The notes: a model not told the origin generated them from the letters alone. A stretch of DNA of 64,000 nt from Amycolatopsis sp. GM8 (GCF_021653975.1 NZ_JAJKFK010000004.1:804936-868935); one strand, 5' to 3'; counted from the first letter of the stretch, positions 9,146 to 21,407 are shown. Made by a program: numbers and translations.

Positions 9146-9691
9146 TCACGAATGCCGTAGTCGATCTTCGGGCGTGTCGATGTCCGCGCTCTCCCCCGCG
9201 ATCTCCGGCAGCACCGCGAAGTCGAGCGCGCGGAACACCTGGCGCAGCGGGACTCCGGCGGTTTCGGCGGGCAGCACGGCACGCAGCCGCGCGGTCCGCC
9301 ACACGCCGAGAAGCCATTGCCGGTGGCCTTCGGCGTCGACGAGCAGGGCACCGTCGCCGGTACCCACCGCGACTCGCAGTCTGTCCACTGTGGACTGCCG
9401 GACCGCGGCGAGGTCCCCGGCCAGCACGGCCACCAGTCCGGGCTCCCCCACTACGGCCAGCCCGGCCACCAGCCCCGCTGTGGGGCCGCCGCGGGGCGGG
9501 TCCTCCCGCGTCCACCGGACGCCGGTCACCCCGGCCCGCTCCGGCCCGACGACGACCACCGGGTCAGCACCGGCGAGTGCGTCGATCGCGTGGCGCAGCA
9601 AGGGTTTCCCGCCGATCTCGAGCATCGGCTTGTCCACACCGGACAGCCGGCGCGCGGCACCACCGGCGAGCACGATGCCGGCGAAGTCCAT
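9146..9691 (-). CDS. mobA: Molybdenum cofactor guanylyltransferase MobA-like
   Basis: This 181-residue nucleotidyltransferase attaches GMP to molybdopterin to form the bis-MGD cofactor. It shows the N-terminal nucleotide loop LAGGAARRLSGVDKPML and the DPPRGGPTAGL segment typical of MobA. The LAGDLAAV segment stands where the family has an Asp ligand for magnesium (A-G-D). It stands apart from other molybdopterin genes in this window and is followed closely by the NlpC/P60 gene on the same strand. A related sugar or CTP transferase is less likely because of the exact loop. Confidence 0.85.
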   Translation of the reverse strand: MDFAGIVLAGGAARRLSGVDKPMLEIGGKPLLRHAIDALAGADPVVVVGPERAGVTGVRWTREDPPRGGPTAGLVAGLAVVGEPGLVAVLAGDLAAVRQSTVDRLRVAVGTGDGALLVDAEGHRQWLLGVWRTARLRAVLPAETAGVPLRQVFRALDFAVLPEIAGESADIDTPEDRLRHS

Positions 9692-9700
9692 CGCCCCAGG

Positions 9701-11038
9701 CTAACCGACCAGGCGAGTCGCATACGGCACGATGCCGCCGTAGCGCACCGGGGTCACCCGCACGACCATGCCCGACTCCGGCGCCTCGATCATCATCCCG
9801 TTGCCCAGGTACAGCGCCACGTGGTGGATGTCGTTGCCCCAGAACAGCAGGTCGCCGCGGCGCATCTGGGACAGCGGCACGTGCCGGCCGGCGTTGTACT
9901 GGTAACCGCTGTAGTGCGGCAGCGAGACCATGCCGCCGTAGGCGTAGATCATCAGCCCCGAGCAGTCGAACCCGATCTTGCGGTAGTCGCCGTAGGCGTC
10001 GGCGACGCCGCCGTCCCGGATCCCGCGCGTCGGGCCGCTGGCGTTGCCGCCGCCCCACGCGTACGGCATGCCCAGCTGCGACATGGCACGCGCGATGGCC
10101 CGTTCGACGGCCGAGCCGGTCGACCCGGTCGCCGGCGCGACGCCGCCACCACCGCCCCCACCACTCGAGCCGCTGCCCTTGCTCGCGGCGAGCGCCGCCT
10201 GCCGGGCCCGCTCCTCGTCCTCACGCTGCTTCTGCGCGAGCCAGTCCTGGTAGCGCTGACGCTGCCCCTGCAGGCCCGAAACACGCTGCTGCGCGTCGTA
10301 GAGCTGCTGCTCGACCGCGTTCTTGCTCGACTCCAGCGCCGCGGCCTGCGCGGCCTGGCCCTGCTGGGCCGCGACCGCGGCGGCCTGCGCGGTGTCGGCG
10401 GTGCGTTTGGCGGCCTGCGCCGCGGCCCGCTTCTGCTGGGCGAGTTCGAGCGCGGCTCGCGCGGCGGCGTCCTTGTTGGACTTGTCCGTCTGCGCCTGCT
10501 CCATCAGTTCGAGCCCGTTGAGCTGGCTGCCGCTGACCGAGGACAGCAGCTGCGCCCGGGCGAGCAGGTCCTGCGGGCTGGTCGAGCCGAGGTAGGCCGA
10601 GATCGAGCCCATCGTGCTGCCCTGCTGGTAGCTGCCCGCGACGAACCCGTCGAGCTGCTTGCGCGCGGCTTCGATCTGCTGGGCCGCGGCGTCCGACTCG
10701 CGGCGCGCCGCGTCGGCGTCGGCCTGCGCCTTGTCGGCGGCGTCCTCGGCGGCCTGCTGGTCCACCAGTGCCTTGTTGGCCTGCTCCATCTTCAGCTCGA
10801 CCTGGTCCTGCAGGTCGGTGAGCCGGGACTCGGCCTCGGCGAGCTGGTTGGTGAGCTGGCCGACCTCGCCGGCCTTCGCGTTGGCCTGGGCCTGGCTGGA
10901 GCTGATCTCGTTGTCGCTCGGGTTGGGCGGCGGTGGCGGCACCGCGGCCGCCGTGCCGGTGATCCCCAAGGTGGCGGCCAGCGCCAGCGCACCGGCGGCC
11001 GCCCAGTGGGACAGGCGCTCACGCCCCGTCTTCAGCAC
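9701..11038 (-). CDS. Secreted NlpC/P60 peptidoglycan hydrolase (RipA-like)
   Basis: This 445-residue protein has a signal peptide (hydrophobic core AAAGALALAATLGITGTAAA), then a long coiled-coil region rich in Ala, Gln and Glu (about residues 45-300), a Gly-rich linker, and a C-terminal NlpC/P60 domain. The catalytic Cys is in FDCSGLMIYAYGG and the His in IHHVALYLGNG. It should cleave peptide stems in the cell wall during septation. The coiled coil matches the autoinhibitory or partner-binding arm of RipA-type enzymes. GTG at 11038 is preferred, with GGAGG 8 bases upstream. Confidence 0.9.
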   Translation of the reverse strand: MLKTGRERLSHWAAAGALALAATLGITGTAAAVPPPPPNPSDNEISSSQAQANAKAGEVGQLTNQLAEAESRLTDLQDQVELKMEQANKALVDQQAAEDAADKAQADADAARRESDAAAQQIEAARKQLDGFVAGSYQQGSTMGSISAYLGSTSPQDLLARAQLLSSVSGSQLNGLELMEQAQTDKSNKDAAARAALELAQQKRAAAQAAKRTADTAQAAAVAAQQGQAAQAAALESSKNAVEQQLYDAQQRVSGLQGQRQRYQDWLAQKQREDEERARQAALAASKGSGSSGGGGGGGVAPATGSTGSAVERAIARAMSQLGMPYAWGGGNASGPTRGIRDGGVADAYGDYRKIGFDCSGLMIYAYGGMVSLPHYSGYQYNAGRHVPLSQMRRGDLLFWGNDIHHVALYLGNGMMIEAPESGMVVRVTPVRYGGIVPYATRLVG

Positions 11039-11206
11039 GCACGCCACCTCCAGCTCGACACACAACTCCCCACACTTCCGCCACAGGAGTATCGCAAGCC
11101 CCACCAGGAACTTCACTCTCTCGTGAAACAAATCCCCGAATGGGGGACCCTTTTCACTGGATCCGGCGTCTCACCCCCGGTGGTCGCGAAGAAATGGGGG
11201 CAGCAG

Positions 11207-11641
11207 ATGACCGGCGTCCGACTGGTACCACGGTGGATCGCGGCGTCAGGGCTGGTCATCGCGGTGCTCGGCACGTTCCTGCCGTGGTTCCATTCCGGCA
11301 GCGTCGAGCGGCACAGTTATCAGATCGCGGATTCCGCGGGCAGGCTGTCGCTTTTCGACAACACGTTCGCCCATGCCGCATTGCAGATCTGGGTCGCCGT
11401 CCCGCTCACCGCCGCGGTGTGCCTGGGCCTGCTCGCGCTCGGTTTCGCACGCACGGCCGCGACGGTCACCACGCTGCTCGGGCTCGCGGTGGGCACGGTC
11501 GCCGCGCTCGCCGTCGTGCAGGGCGGCGGCGGGCCGATCGGGATCACCGCCACCGGACCCCTCACCACCCTGGCCGGAGCGATCGTCGCGCTGGCCGGTG
11601 CGCTCGGCACTTTCGTCGCAAGAACAGGGAGGAACCCATGA
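11207..11641 (+). CDS. Small four-helix membrane protein, hypothetical
   Basis: This 144-residue protein has four hydrophobic stretches: about residues 10-25, 60-80, 85-105 and 115-135. A polar, Ser- and His-containing loop (HSGSVERHSYQIADSAGRLS) lies between the first and second. It starts near the divergent NlpC/P60 gene and overlaps the next gene by 4 bases (ATGA), so the two are co-translated. The shape (first helix ending in a LPWF-type turn, then an outer loop) is common in actinobacterial membrane proteins of unknown role. Confidence 0.7.
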   Translation: MTGVRLVPRWIAASGLVIAVLGTFLPWFHSGSVERHSYQIADSAGRLSLFDNTFAHAALQIWVAVPLTAAVCLGLLALGFARTAATVTTLLGLAVGTVAALAVVQGGGGPIGITATGPLTTLAGAIVALAGALGTFVARTGRNP

Positions 11642-12939
11642 GCACACCCGGCTGGCAGCAGCCTTACCAACCGCCGCAGCAGCCCTGGTACGGCTACCCG
11701 CCCGGTTACCCGCCGCCGCCACCGCCGCGTAGACGCCGCCGCGGGCTGATCATCGGCCTGGTGATCGCCCTGGTCGCGGCGGTCGGCGGCGGCACCACGT
11801 GGTACCTGCTGGCGAAGCGGGCCACCGGCGCGGCGACACCCACCGCTGCCGCGCTGAACCTGGCCAGTTCGATCAGCAACGGCGACCTCGTCGGCGTGCT
11901 CGACAGTCTCGCGCCCGCCGAGGCCGCGCTGTTCACCGATCCGGTGCAGGACACGACGAAGGAACTGAAGCGGCTACGGGTGCTCGACGAGAACGCCGAC
12001 CCGAACGCGCTGAACGGCGTCCAGATCAAGAGCGAGCACCTGACGTTCGACGAGGCCGGTGCCGAGCAGGTCAACGACCATCTCACGATCACCAAGCTCA
12101 CCGGCGGCACGCTCACCGTCACCAGCGACTTCAGCCGGCTGCCGGTGGGCAAGAAGTTCCTCGACGAGGCGCTGCCCGGCAGCGCGAGGCCGCAAGGGCC
12201 GCAGACCGAGATGATCGACATCGCGAAGGAGGTCCGCAAGACCGGCGAGCCGGTCCGGATCGCGACCGTGCGGGTCGACGGCGAGTGGTACCCGAGCCTG
12301 CTGTACACGATCGCCGACTACGCGCTGAAGGACGCGCACGAGCCGTGGCCGTCGACGTCGATACCGGCGGCGGGCGCTTCCTCAGCCAAGGAAGCCGTGC
12401 AGCAGATGGTGCAGGCGGCGTTGGACGCCGACCTCCGCCGGGTGATCGAACTGCTGCCGCCGGACGAGATGGCCGTGCTGCACGACGTGGGACCGGCGAT
12501 TCTCCAAGCGGCACAAGGAGAAACGGAACCGAGCGGGGCACGGGTCACCGATTTCCAGGCCCAGACGTCGGCGGTCACCGGTGGTACCCGGGTCACGCTC
12601 ACCGCCGTGCGGGTCGAGGACGGCGACGGGCGCGTGTTCGCCGCGCAGAAGATGGGCGACTGCTACGAGGTCACCGACGAGGACAGTTCGCAGCGGATGT
12701 GCGCCGACGATCTCATCGACCGGATCGGGGACGACGCGGGGTCGGTGCCCTCGGACGTGCGCGAGGTGCTGCGGCATCTGGCCACCGGGATCCTGCACCA
12801 GGGCGTCGGCGTGGTCACCACCGAAACGGGCGGCAAGTATTACGTCAGCCCGATCCGGACGCTCACCGAACAGGGCATGACGGTGCTGCGGAGCCTGCAG
12901 CCGGGCGACATCGACACACTCCTGAAGTTCGCCAGGTAG
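11638..12939 (+). CDS. Membrane-anchored extracytoplasmic protein, hypothetical
   Basis: The 433-residue protein has a cytoplasmic Pro/Tyr/Gln-rich tail (YPPGYPPPPPPRRRRR), one membrane helix (about residues 38-60), and a large outer part. The outer part appears to be two repeats of a similar unit. Each starts with a region like AALNLASSISNGDLVGVLDSL or AVQQMVQAALDADLRRVIEL, followed by a segment ending before a predicted beta domain. Such duplicated modules occur in actinobacterial envelope proteins without known function. Two cysteines (CYEVTDEDSSQRMC) could form a disulfide. It is coupled to the small membrane protein before it. Confidence 0.7.
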   Translation: MSTPGWQQPYQPPQQPWYGYPPGYPPPPPPRRRRRGLIIGLVIALVAAVGGGTTWYLLAKRATGAATPTAAALNLASSISNGDLVGVLDSLAPAEAALFTDPVQDTTKELKRLRVLDENADPNALNGVQIKSEHLTFDEAGAEQVNDHLTITKLTGGTLTVTSDFSRLPVGKKFLDEALPGSARPQGPQTEMIDIAKEVRKTGEPVRIATVRVDGEWYPSLLYTIADYALKDAHEPWPSTSIPAAGASSAKEAVQQMVQAALDADLRRVIELLPPDEMAVLHDVGPAILQAAQGETEPSGARVTDFQAQTSAVTGGTRVTLTAVRVEDGDGRVFAAQKMGDCYEVTDEDSSQRMCADDLIDRIGDDAGSVPSDVREVLRHLATGILHQGVGVVTTETGGKYYVSPIRTLTEQGMTVLRSLQPGDIDTLLKFAR

Positions 12940-12966
12940 TCACGCGCGTCACGCTTGCCACCAAAA

Positions 12967-12982
12967 AAGGACAAGCGTACTG
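12967..12982 (+). promoter_or_regulatory. Candidate AcnR operator before acnA
   Basis: The 16 bases AAGGACAAGCGTACTG fit the AcnR motif remembered from Corynebacterium, CAGNACnnnCGTACTG, at every defined position but the first. It lies 145 bases before the acnA start and just downstream of an A-rich stretch that could be promoter. The aconitase gene is AcnR's known target, and a convincing acnR gene is present at 26452. Confidence 0.65.
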
Positions 12983-13127
12983 TTTGTCGCGTAGGGAGCC
13001 TGCGCCGTCCCCCGCGTCTGCGGACGCCGTACGGGTGCGCCAGACTCGCCTTTGAGACCCGACTGACGACCGGGACGCCGCCCAAGGCACCACACCGCGC
13101 GGCGGCGTCCGAGCCCTGGAGACAGAC

Positions 13128-15938
<2,811 letters not shown>

Positions 15939-15945
15939 TCCGGTA

Positions 15946-15990
15946 ACACGAAGAAGCGCCGCGGGCCCGGCCCGCGGCGCGTATTCGTGT
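15946..15990 (+). terminator. Hairpin terminator after acnA
   Basis: GCGCCGCGGGC and GCCCGCGGCGC are perfect 11-base arms around CCG (15956-15980). Outer ACACGAA (15946-15952) and TTCGTGT (15984-15990) also pair. It lies 18-50 bases after the acnA stop and lacks a long T run, as is common in actinobacteria. Confidence 0.85.
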
Positions 15991-16039
15991 TTAGCGCCTT
16001 CGGGCGCCGCGACAGGGTCGGGAAGGGGAAGGAGCGGCG

Positions 16040-17260
16040 ATGCCGAACCTGACGGCCACGGTGCGGTCGCACCACCGGGTCTTCACCGACGGGTTCTTCG
16101 GTGACCAGGGGCTCGACTTCCAGACCCGGGGCGTGCTGGGCAAGACGGCGCACGGCGCCGCAGACGCCGGGGAGGTGCTGGCCACGGTGGCGCGGGTGCG
16201 CGGCCACCGCGGCTGGTTCACCGAATGGTTCGCCACCGCGGAACGCGTCGAGGCGATCGCCGTCCAGGCACGGGACCAGGGCCACCGGGTGAGCGCCGCC
16301 GAGGCATTCCTGCGCGCGGCCACGTACTGGGCGTGCGCGCTCGACGCCGCCCGGGAATCCGCGCTGCGGACCACCTTCCGGCGCCATCGCGCGTGCTGGG
16401 ACGCCTTCATCGCGGAGTCGGCGGGGGCGCACCTACAGGTCGAGGTGCCGTACGAGGGCGGCACGCTGCCCGGGTACCTGCTGCGCCCGGACGCCTCGGG
16501 CCAGGCCCGGCCGACGCTGGTCGTGACCAACGGCAGCGACGGTGCGATCAGTGATCTGTGGTCAGGCGGCGGGGTCGCGGCGGCGCTGAAGCGCGGCTGG
16601 AACGCCTTCGTCTACGACGGTCCCGGGCAGCAGTCCCTGCTGTTCGAACGGGGCGTGCCGTTCCGTCCCGACTGGGAGGCGGTGCTCGGCCCGGTGCTGG
16701 ACGTCGTCCTGGCGAGGCCGGATGTCGACCCGGACCGGACCGCGGGCTGCGGCGTCAGCCAGGGCGGGTACTGGTTACCGCGGGCGCTGGCCTTCGAGCA
16801 CCGGCTGCGCGCCGCCGTCGTCGACCCCGGCGTCGTGGACGTTTCGGCGTCATGGCTGAAGAACCTGCCGGCGAGCATGGTGCGGCAACTCGACGACGGC
16901 GACCGCGCCGGGTTCCTCAAGGGCATGGGGGTAGCCGAACGGCTGCCGGCGCTGCGGCGGACGCTGGAGTTCCGCGGCCGCCCCTACGCGCGGGCGGACT
17001 GGTTCGACCTGTTCCGGACGGTGCGCGAGTACAAGCTCGATCCCGCCGACGCCGCGCGGATCACCACTCCCCTGCTGATCACCGACCCCGAGGGCGAACA
17101 GTTCTGGCCCGGGCAGTCCCGGCGGCTCGCCGGCCTGGTGCCGGGCGCCGAGCTGGTCGCGTTCACCGACGCCGAGGGCGCGTCCTGGCACTGCGAACCG
17201 CTGGCCCGGCTGCTGGCCGACCAGCGGATGTTCGACTGGCTCGAAGAGCGGACCGCATAA
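16040..17260 (+). CDS. Alpha/beta hydrolase (dipeptidyl aminopeptidase/FrsA-like)
   Basis: This 406-residue protein has an N-terminal helical cap region (about residues 1-130) followed by an alpha/beta hydrolase core. The oxyanion-side strand reads TLVVTNGSDGAISDLW, the nucleophile elbow is GCGVSQGGYWLPRA with Ser at the centre, and the late ITTPLLITDPEGEQFWPGQS supplies the acid. The catalytic His is in SWHCEPLARLL near the end. The cap and core layout fits the family of tetrameric hydrolases that includes 2,6-dihydroxypseudooxynicotine hydrolase; the substrate is unknown. ATG follows AGGAG by 6 bases. A bidirectional terminator separates it from the next gene. Confidence 0.85.
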   Translation: MPNLTATVRSHHRVFTDGFFGDQGLDFQTRGVLGKTAHGAADAGEVLATVARVRGHRGWFTEWFATAERVEAIAVQARDQGHRVSAAEAFLRAATYWACALDAARESALRTTFRRHRACWDAFIAESAGAHLQVEVPYEGGTLPGYLLRPDASGQARPTLVVTNGSDGAISDLWSGGGVAAALKRGWNAFVYDGPGQQSLLFERGVPFRPDWEAVLGPVLDVVLARPDVDPDRTAGCGVSQGGYWLPRALAFEHRLRAAVVDPGVVDVSASWLKNLPASMVRQLDDGDRAGFLKGMGVAERLPALRRTLEFRGRPYARADWFDLFRTVREYKLDPADAARITTPLLITDPEGEQFWPGQSRRLAGLVPGAELVAFTDAEGASWHCEPLARLLADQRMFDWLEERTA

Positions 17261-17262
17261 CG

Positions 17263-17301
17263 AAAAGGTGGCCCCGCGCAAGCCGCGCGAGGCCACCTTT
17301 T
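17263..17301. terminator. Bidirectional terminator between convergent genes
   Basis: AAAAGGTGGCC (17263-17273) and GGCCACCTTTT (17291-17301) are perfect 11-base arms with a GC-rich loop. T runs on both strands let it serve the hydrolase gene and the convergent phospholipase gene. Confidence 0.92.
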
Positions 17302-17311
17302 CAGCGGTGTG

Positions 17312-18958
17312 TCAGTGCCCGTGCCCGTGACCGTCGTTGACGACGGCGCCGGTCTTCGGGTCCAGCTGGACCGCGGGCGCGGGACGCCCGTGGAAGTCCA
17401 GCATGTTCCACAGCGCGCCCGCCCGCTCGTCGAACGACGAGCCGCCGATGCGCCCGGTGAACCAGTTGTCCTCGATCAGCTTCAGCGCCGAGGTCTGGTC
17501 GGTGGTGGTGTGGTCGACGAAGTTCGTCCGCGCGAACGGCGAGACCACCAGCAGCGGCAGCCGCGGGCCGTAGCCGCAGCGGTCCTGTGCGTCGCCCAGC
17601 TTCGTCTTGTCGCTGGTGCACATGGCCGTGTCCTGCGCCGAATCGTGCGAACCGTTGACGATCTTCGAGGCCGAGTGGTCGTACCAGCCGTCGGAGTCGT
17701 CGTAGGCCAGCACGATCGCGGTGGAGTCCCAGTCCTTGGAGTGCTGGATCTTGTTGATCTCGCTCACCACGAACTGCTGCTCGTCCAGCGGGTCCGAGTA
17801 GCCCGCGTGCCCGTCCTGGTACTCCGGCGCCTTGAGGAAGCTCACCGCAGGCATGCTGCCCGCGTTCAGCGCGGCGTCGAAGTCGGTGATGTCGTACTGG
17901 TGGTTGGCCTGGTCGGTCTGCCCGATCGCGGCCACCGAGCTCGGCGGCAGGTGCTTCTCGTTCGCCGTCGACTTGTAGTACTGGAACGGCTCGTGGTGCG
18001 GGCTGTAGTCCACCGCCGGGATGCCGCCGATGTTGTTGTGCGTCTGCCCGCAGACCGCGTAGCCGTTCGCGGTGCCGGTCGGGCGGAAACCGCCCTGGAA
18101 CCAGCCCCACGTGACATGCTGCTTGTTCAGCAGATCACCGACGTTCTGGCCCTGCATCTGACCGAGGTTGTCGGTCGCGGTGTGGTTCTTGTCCGAGCAG
18201 TCGTCGAAGGCCGGGTCCGGGTCGTTGATGACCGTGCCGACGCCGTTCTTGTCCGGCGACTGGACCACGTACGAGTCGCTCGTGGGCTGGTGGGTCACCG
18301 AGTTCACGGCCTGGATGCCGTGCGTCTGCCCGGAGATCAGGTTGATCGCGCCGGGGGTGGACGGGCCGAACACGGTGTTGTACGAGCTGTCGTTCAGCGC
18401 GTAGTTCTGGGCGTAGTTCCACATGCCGGTGACGGTGTTGCCGTCGTAGTAGTCCATCACCAGGCCCGGCTCGCCGAACAGGATCGGCTGCCCGGTGCAC
18501 TTGTCCGTCTCGGTGTTCTCGACGAACTTGTCCATCTTGCCGCCGTCGAACGCCTTCTGCTCAGCACCGTAGTTGTGGTTCTGGTCGCAGGTCAGCGCCT
18601 GGCTCGGGGTCAGCCGCTTCGGGTCGTAGGCGTTCGGGTTGTCCTTGAGCAGCTTCGGGTTCAGCCCGTCGACGTGCGGGGTGCCCTTCGCGGCCTGGAA
18701 CGGCGTGCCGTCGGTGTTGGCCGCGTTCGGGTAGGTGCCGAAGTAGTGGTCGAAGGAGATGTTCTCACCGAAGATCACCACGACGTGCTTGATGGGCGTG
18801 GCCGTGTGCATCCATTCCGCGTGCTGCGGCTGGAGCGGTTGCGCGCTCGCGCCGCCGACGGACGTGGTGACCGCGATGGCCACCCCGGCCGCGACGGCAA
18901 GCGCGCCGCCGCCGAGCAGCACCCGCTTACGGCGCCATCCGCCGAAAGCTCTGTCCAC
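17312..18958 (-). CDS. Secreted phospholipase C / acid phosphatase-type phosphoesterase
   Basis: This 548-residue protein belongs to the phosphoesterase family of bacterial phospholipase C and acid phosphatase AcpA. The N-terminus (WRRKRVLLGGGALAVAAG) is a signal peptide with a twin-arginine flavour. The metal and nucleophile segment HVVVIFGENISFDHYFGTYP follows at about residues 57-76. Later family segments are SPHHEPFQYY and IVLAYDDSDGWYDH. The tail ends in a His/Gly run (GHGHGH). GTG at 18958 is preceded by AGGAGG. It is the last gene of an efeO-efeB-phosphoesterase operon, 40 bases after efeB. The true substrate (phospholipid or phosphomonoester) is not decidable here. Confidence 0.88.
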   Translation of the reverse strand: MDRAFGGWRRKRVLLGGGALAVAAGVAIAVTTSVGGASAQPLQPQHAEWMHTATPIKHVVVIFGENISFDHYFGTYPNAANTDGTPFQAAKGTPHVDGLNPKLLKDNPNAYDPKRLTPSQALTCDQNHNYGAEQKAFDGGKMDKFVENTETDKCTGQPILFGEPGLVMDYYDGNTVTGMWNYAQNYALNDSSYNTVFGPSTPGAINLISGQTHGIQAVNSVTHQPTSDSYVVQSPDKNGVGTVINDPDPAFDDCSDKNHTATDNLGQMQGQNVGDLLNKQHVTWGWFQGGFRPTGTANGYAVCGQTHNNIGGIPAVDYSPHHEPFQYYKSTANEKHLPPSSVAAIGQTDQANHQYDITDFDAALNAGSMPAVSFLKAPEYQDGHAGYSDPLDEQQFVVSEINKIQHSKDWDSTAIVLAYDDSDGWYDHSASKIVNGSHDSAQDTAMCTSDKTKLGDAQDRCGYGPRLPLLVVSPFARTNFVDHTTTDQTSALKLIEDNWFTGRIGGSSFDERAGALWNMLDFHGRPAPAVQLDPKTGAVVNDGHGHGH

Positions 18959-18998
18959 AGTGTCCTCCTGCTGGTGGTGGGAGTGGATTTCCCTTCGG

Positions 18999-20189
18999 TC
19001 AGGCGAGAAGCGCCCGGCCGAAGTGGTCGTCGGGCCCGGTCACCCCGGGCAGTGCGAAGAAGTACCCGCCGCCGAACGGCGAGATGTAGTCCACGAGCGG
19101 CTCGTCGATCAGCCGCGTCTGGGTGGCTTCGAACTGGCGCTCGATGTCCTGCTGGTAGCACATGAAGACCAGCCCCATGTCGAGGTTCCCGTTGCTGTCC
19201 ACGCCGCGGTCGTAGTTGCAGGCGCGGCGCATGATCCGGTTGGAGTCCGTCTCGCCGGTGCGCGGGTTCGCCAGCCGGATGTGGCTGGTGAGCGGGATGA
19301 CGGTGCCGGTCGGGTCCTGCGCGTACTGCGGCACGTCCTGCTCGTGCGCGCCGTCGAGCGGCGCCCCGCTGTCGCGGCGGCGGCCGAACATGTTCTCCTG
19401 CTCCGACAGCGAAACCCGGTCCCAGAACTCGACGAGCATCCGGATCAGCCGGATCACCTGGTAGCTGCCGCCGGCCGTCCACGCGGGTTCCGGTGCCCCG
19501 CCCGCAACCCAGACGAGGCGGTCCAGTTCGTCACTCGCCGGGTTGGCGATGCCGTCCTTGAACCCCATCAGGTTGCGCGGGGTGCCTTCGGGCCGCGGCG
19601 GGGAGGCGAACCCGTTGATGCGCCAGCGCGGCTGCATGCCGCCGCGGGTGGCGCGGGCGATGTCGCGCATCGCGTGCACGACGGTGTCGACGTTGTTCGC
19701 CGCCACGGTCAGGCTCAGGTCGCCGTGGCACTGGGCGGGATCGAGCGCGTCGTTGGGGAACATCTTCATCGGGGTGAGCTTCGCGGGCTTGCGGTCGGCC
19801 AGGCCGTAGCGGTCGTCGAACAGCGAAGCCCCGACCCCGAGGGTGACCGTGAGCGCGTCGGCCGGCACGTCCGGTCCGAGCACGCCCGAGTCGGCGGGCG
19901 GCGCGGTGATCCCGACCGCGGACGGCGCGCCGCCGGAGGTCAGGAACCGGGACCGGTCGGTGATGGTACGCAACAGATCCGCGAGCTCGGCGCGGTTGTC
20001 GGTGATCACGTCGAAGGAGGCCACAATGGACTGTGGCGCGGGCGCCCGCACGATGCCGGACTGGTGGGTGCCGTGGAACGGCAGGTCGCCGGTGTCCGCG
20101 GCGACGGCCGAGGTGGTGCCCGCCGCGGCGGCGGTGACACCGGCGCCGAGCACGGCGCCACGCAGGAAGGAGCGACGGCGAACGTTCAC
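18999..20189 (-). CDS. efeB: Dyp-type heme peroxidase EfeB (Tat-exported)
   Basis: The 396-residue protein starts with a twin-arginine signal ([14 protein letters not shown]) and belongs to the dye-decolorising peroxidases. The distal GXXDG motif is GFKDGIANP, and the proximal heme His region and ligand Arg fall in the C-terminal half ([20 protein letters not shown]). In EfeUOB systems this protein oxidises ferrous iron or releases iron from heme outside the membrane. GTG at 20189 overlaps the efeO stop by 4 bases (GTGA), so the two are co-translated. No efeU permease gene is adjacent. Confidence 0.92.
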   Translation of the reverse strand: MNVRRRSFLRGAVLGAGVTAAAAGTTSAVAADTGDLPFHGTHQSGIVRAPAPQSIVASFDVITDNRAELADLLRTITDRSRFLTSGGAPSAVGITAPPADSGVLGPDVPADALTVTLGVGASLFDDRYGLADRKPAKLTPMKMFPNDALDPAQCHGDLSLTVAANNVDTVVHAMRDIARATRGGMQPRWRINGFASPPRPEGTPRNLMGFKDGIANPASDELDRLVWVAGGAPEPAWTAGGSYQVIRLIRMLVEFWDRVSLSEQENMFGRRRDSGAPLDGAHEQDVPQYAQDPTGTVIPLTSHIRLANPRTGETDSNRIMRRACNYDRGVDSNGNLDMGLVFMCYQQDIERQFEATQTRLIDEPLVDYISPFGGGYFFALPGVTGPDDHFGRALLA

Positions 20190-21349
20190 CCGACCCGCCT
20201 CGGTTCGGCGATGGCCGCGATCGGGGCCAGCCGCTCGACGAGCCCGCTGACCGTGCCGTCGATCTTCTCGCGCTGTTGCGGGGTCAGCTGTGCCACCGGG
20301 GTCCAGCTGCCGTCGGGCCGCTGCGCCGAGCGCAGCGCCTTGTCCGTGCGGTCGATCCAGCTGTCCACATCGGACAGTTGGATCCGGCTGGACAGCAACG
20401 GGCGCAACACGTTCAGCACGGCCTTGGTGCCGTCGAGGTTCGCGAGCGCGGTGGCGAGGTTGGTACCGCTGCCGTAGTCGGTGTGCCCGGTGAGTTCGAA
20501 CTGCAGGGTGTTCTCCATGATCTCGTGGGCGCGCAGGCCCAGGTCGTTCGGGTCGATCTGCATGTCGTCGAAGCCGTCGCGCAGCCCGTGCACGTCGGTG
20601 TCGAGCTGGTCGGCGACCGCGCCCAGCGCGGCCATGTCTTCGTTGTGCCACAACCCGTTCTCCAGCCGGTGGAAGCCGGTGAAGTCCGCGGACGCGGTGC
20701 CGTCGGGCAGGCCGTCGGCGGTGCCGTTGATCGCGCCGTCGGAGTCGCCGAACGCGTCGTAGGCGGCGCCGAGCCGTTCGTAGGACAGGTGCGCCGTCAG
20801 CCACGCGTCCTCGCTGGCGCCCCGGTCACCGGAGTGCACGGCGTTCCGTAGCGCGTCGGTGTCCGCGGCGAGGGTCTCGATCCCGGTGCCCACATAGGTC
20901 TTGTAGTCGCGCAGCGGGTCGAGCAAATCGTTGCGGGACACCGGAACCACGGCGGGGCCGGAGCGGTCGGTGCCGCCGGTGATCGTGGCGCTGGGGCCGG
21001 TGATCGGGTCGGTCTCCTCGGGCGTGCAGCGGAAGGCGTAGGTGCCGTTGCCGAGCGTGACCTGCATCGTGCGGGTCGTGCCGGGGCCGATGCCCTCGAT
21101 CTCACCGAAGATGGTGCCGGTCCGCGGGTCGACCAGGTCGGCCTCCGCGGTGACCGAGCCGGTGTTGTGCACCTGGAAGGTCTGCGGCCCCGGCTTCGGG
21201 TCCGTCCAGCCCTCCCCGCAGGAGGAGCGGCCCACCGTGATCACGGGATCGCCGCCGGCCGCTGCCGAAGTGGTGCGCCAGACCGCGATCCCAGTGCCCG
21301 CGCCCACTACCACCACGGCGATCACCACGCCCCACACCCAGCGCGACAC
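20186..21349 (-). CDS. efeO: EfeO-type iron-binding protein (cupredoxin + M75 domain)
   Basis: This 387-residue protein has an N-terminal membrane helix ([20 protein letters not shown]), a cupredoxin-like domain at about residues 35-130 ([12 protein letters not shown] ... [13 protein letters not shown]), and an M75 peptidase-like helical domain. The M75 HxxE motif is seen as HRLENGLW. In EfeUOB, EfeO binds and delivers iron outside the membrane. GTG at 21349 is chosen because GAGGAG lies 4 bases upstream. It begins the efeO-efeB-phosphoesterase operon. A direct repeat of GCGTAAG lies about 50 bases upstream. Confidence 0.92.
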   Translation of the reverse strand: MSRWVWGVVIAVVVVGAGTGIAVWRTTSAAAGGDPVITVGRSSCGEGWTDPKPGPQTFQVHNTGSVTAEADLVDPRTGTIFGEIEGIGPGTTRTMQVTLGNGTYAFRCTPEETDPITGPSATITGGTDRSGPAVVPVSRNDLLDPLRDYKTYVGTGIETLAADTDALRNAVHSGDRGASEDAWLTAHLSYERLGAAYDAFGDSDGAINGTADGLPDGTASADFTGFHRLENGLWHNEDMAALGAVADQLDTDVHGLRDGFDDMQIDPNDLGLRAHEIMENTLQFELTGHTDYGSGTNLATALANLDGTKAVLNVLRPLLSSRIQLSDVDSWIDRTDKALRSAQRPDGSWTPVAQLTPQQREKIDGTVSGLVERLAPIAAIAEPRRVG

Positions 21350-21391
21350 CGTGCTCCTCGATAGCTCGAATGGATTAAGACAGCGAGCGGA

Positions 21392-21407
21392 GCGTAAGCG
21401 GCGTAAG
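21392..21407. promoter_or_regulatory. Direct repeat before efeO
   Basis: GCGTAAG occurs at 21392-21398 and again at 21401-21407, a 9-base period, 43-58 bases before the efeO start. It could be a regulator site. It does not resemble the DtxR/IdeR iron box, and no such box was seen here. Confidence 0.3.

Noticed and set aside
11039-11206. Possible c-di-AMP (ydaO-type) riboswitch before the NlpC/P60 gene
   Set aside because: Such genes often carry it, so the leader was examined. The conserved loops were not found; only a short GC hairpin around 11132-11150 is seen.
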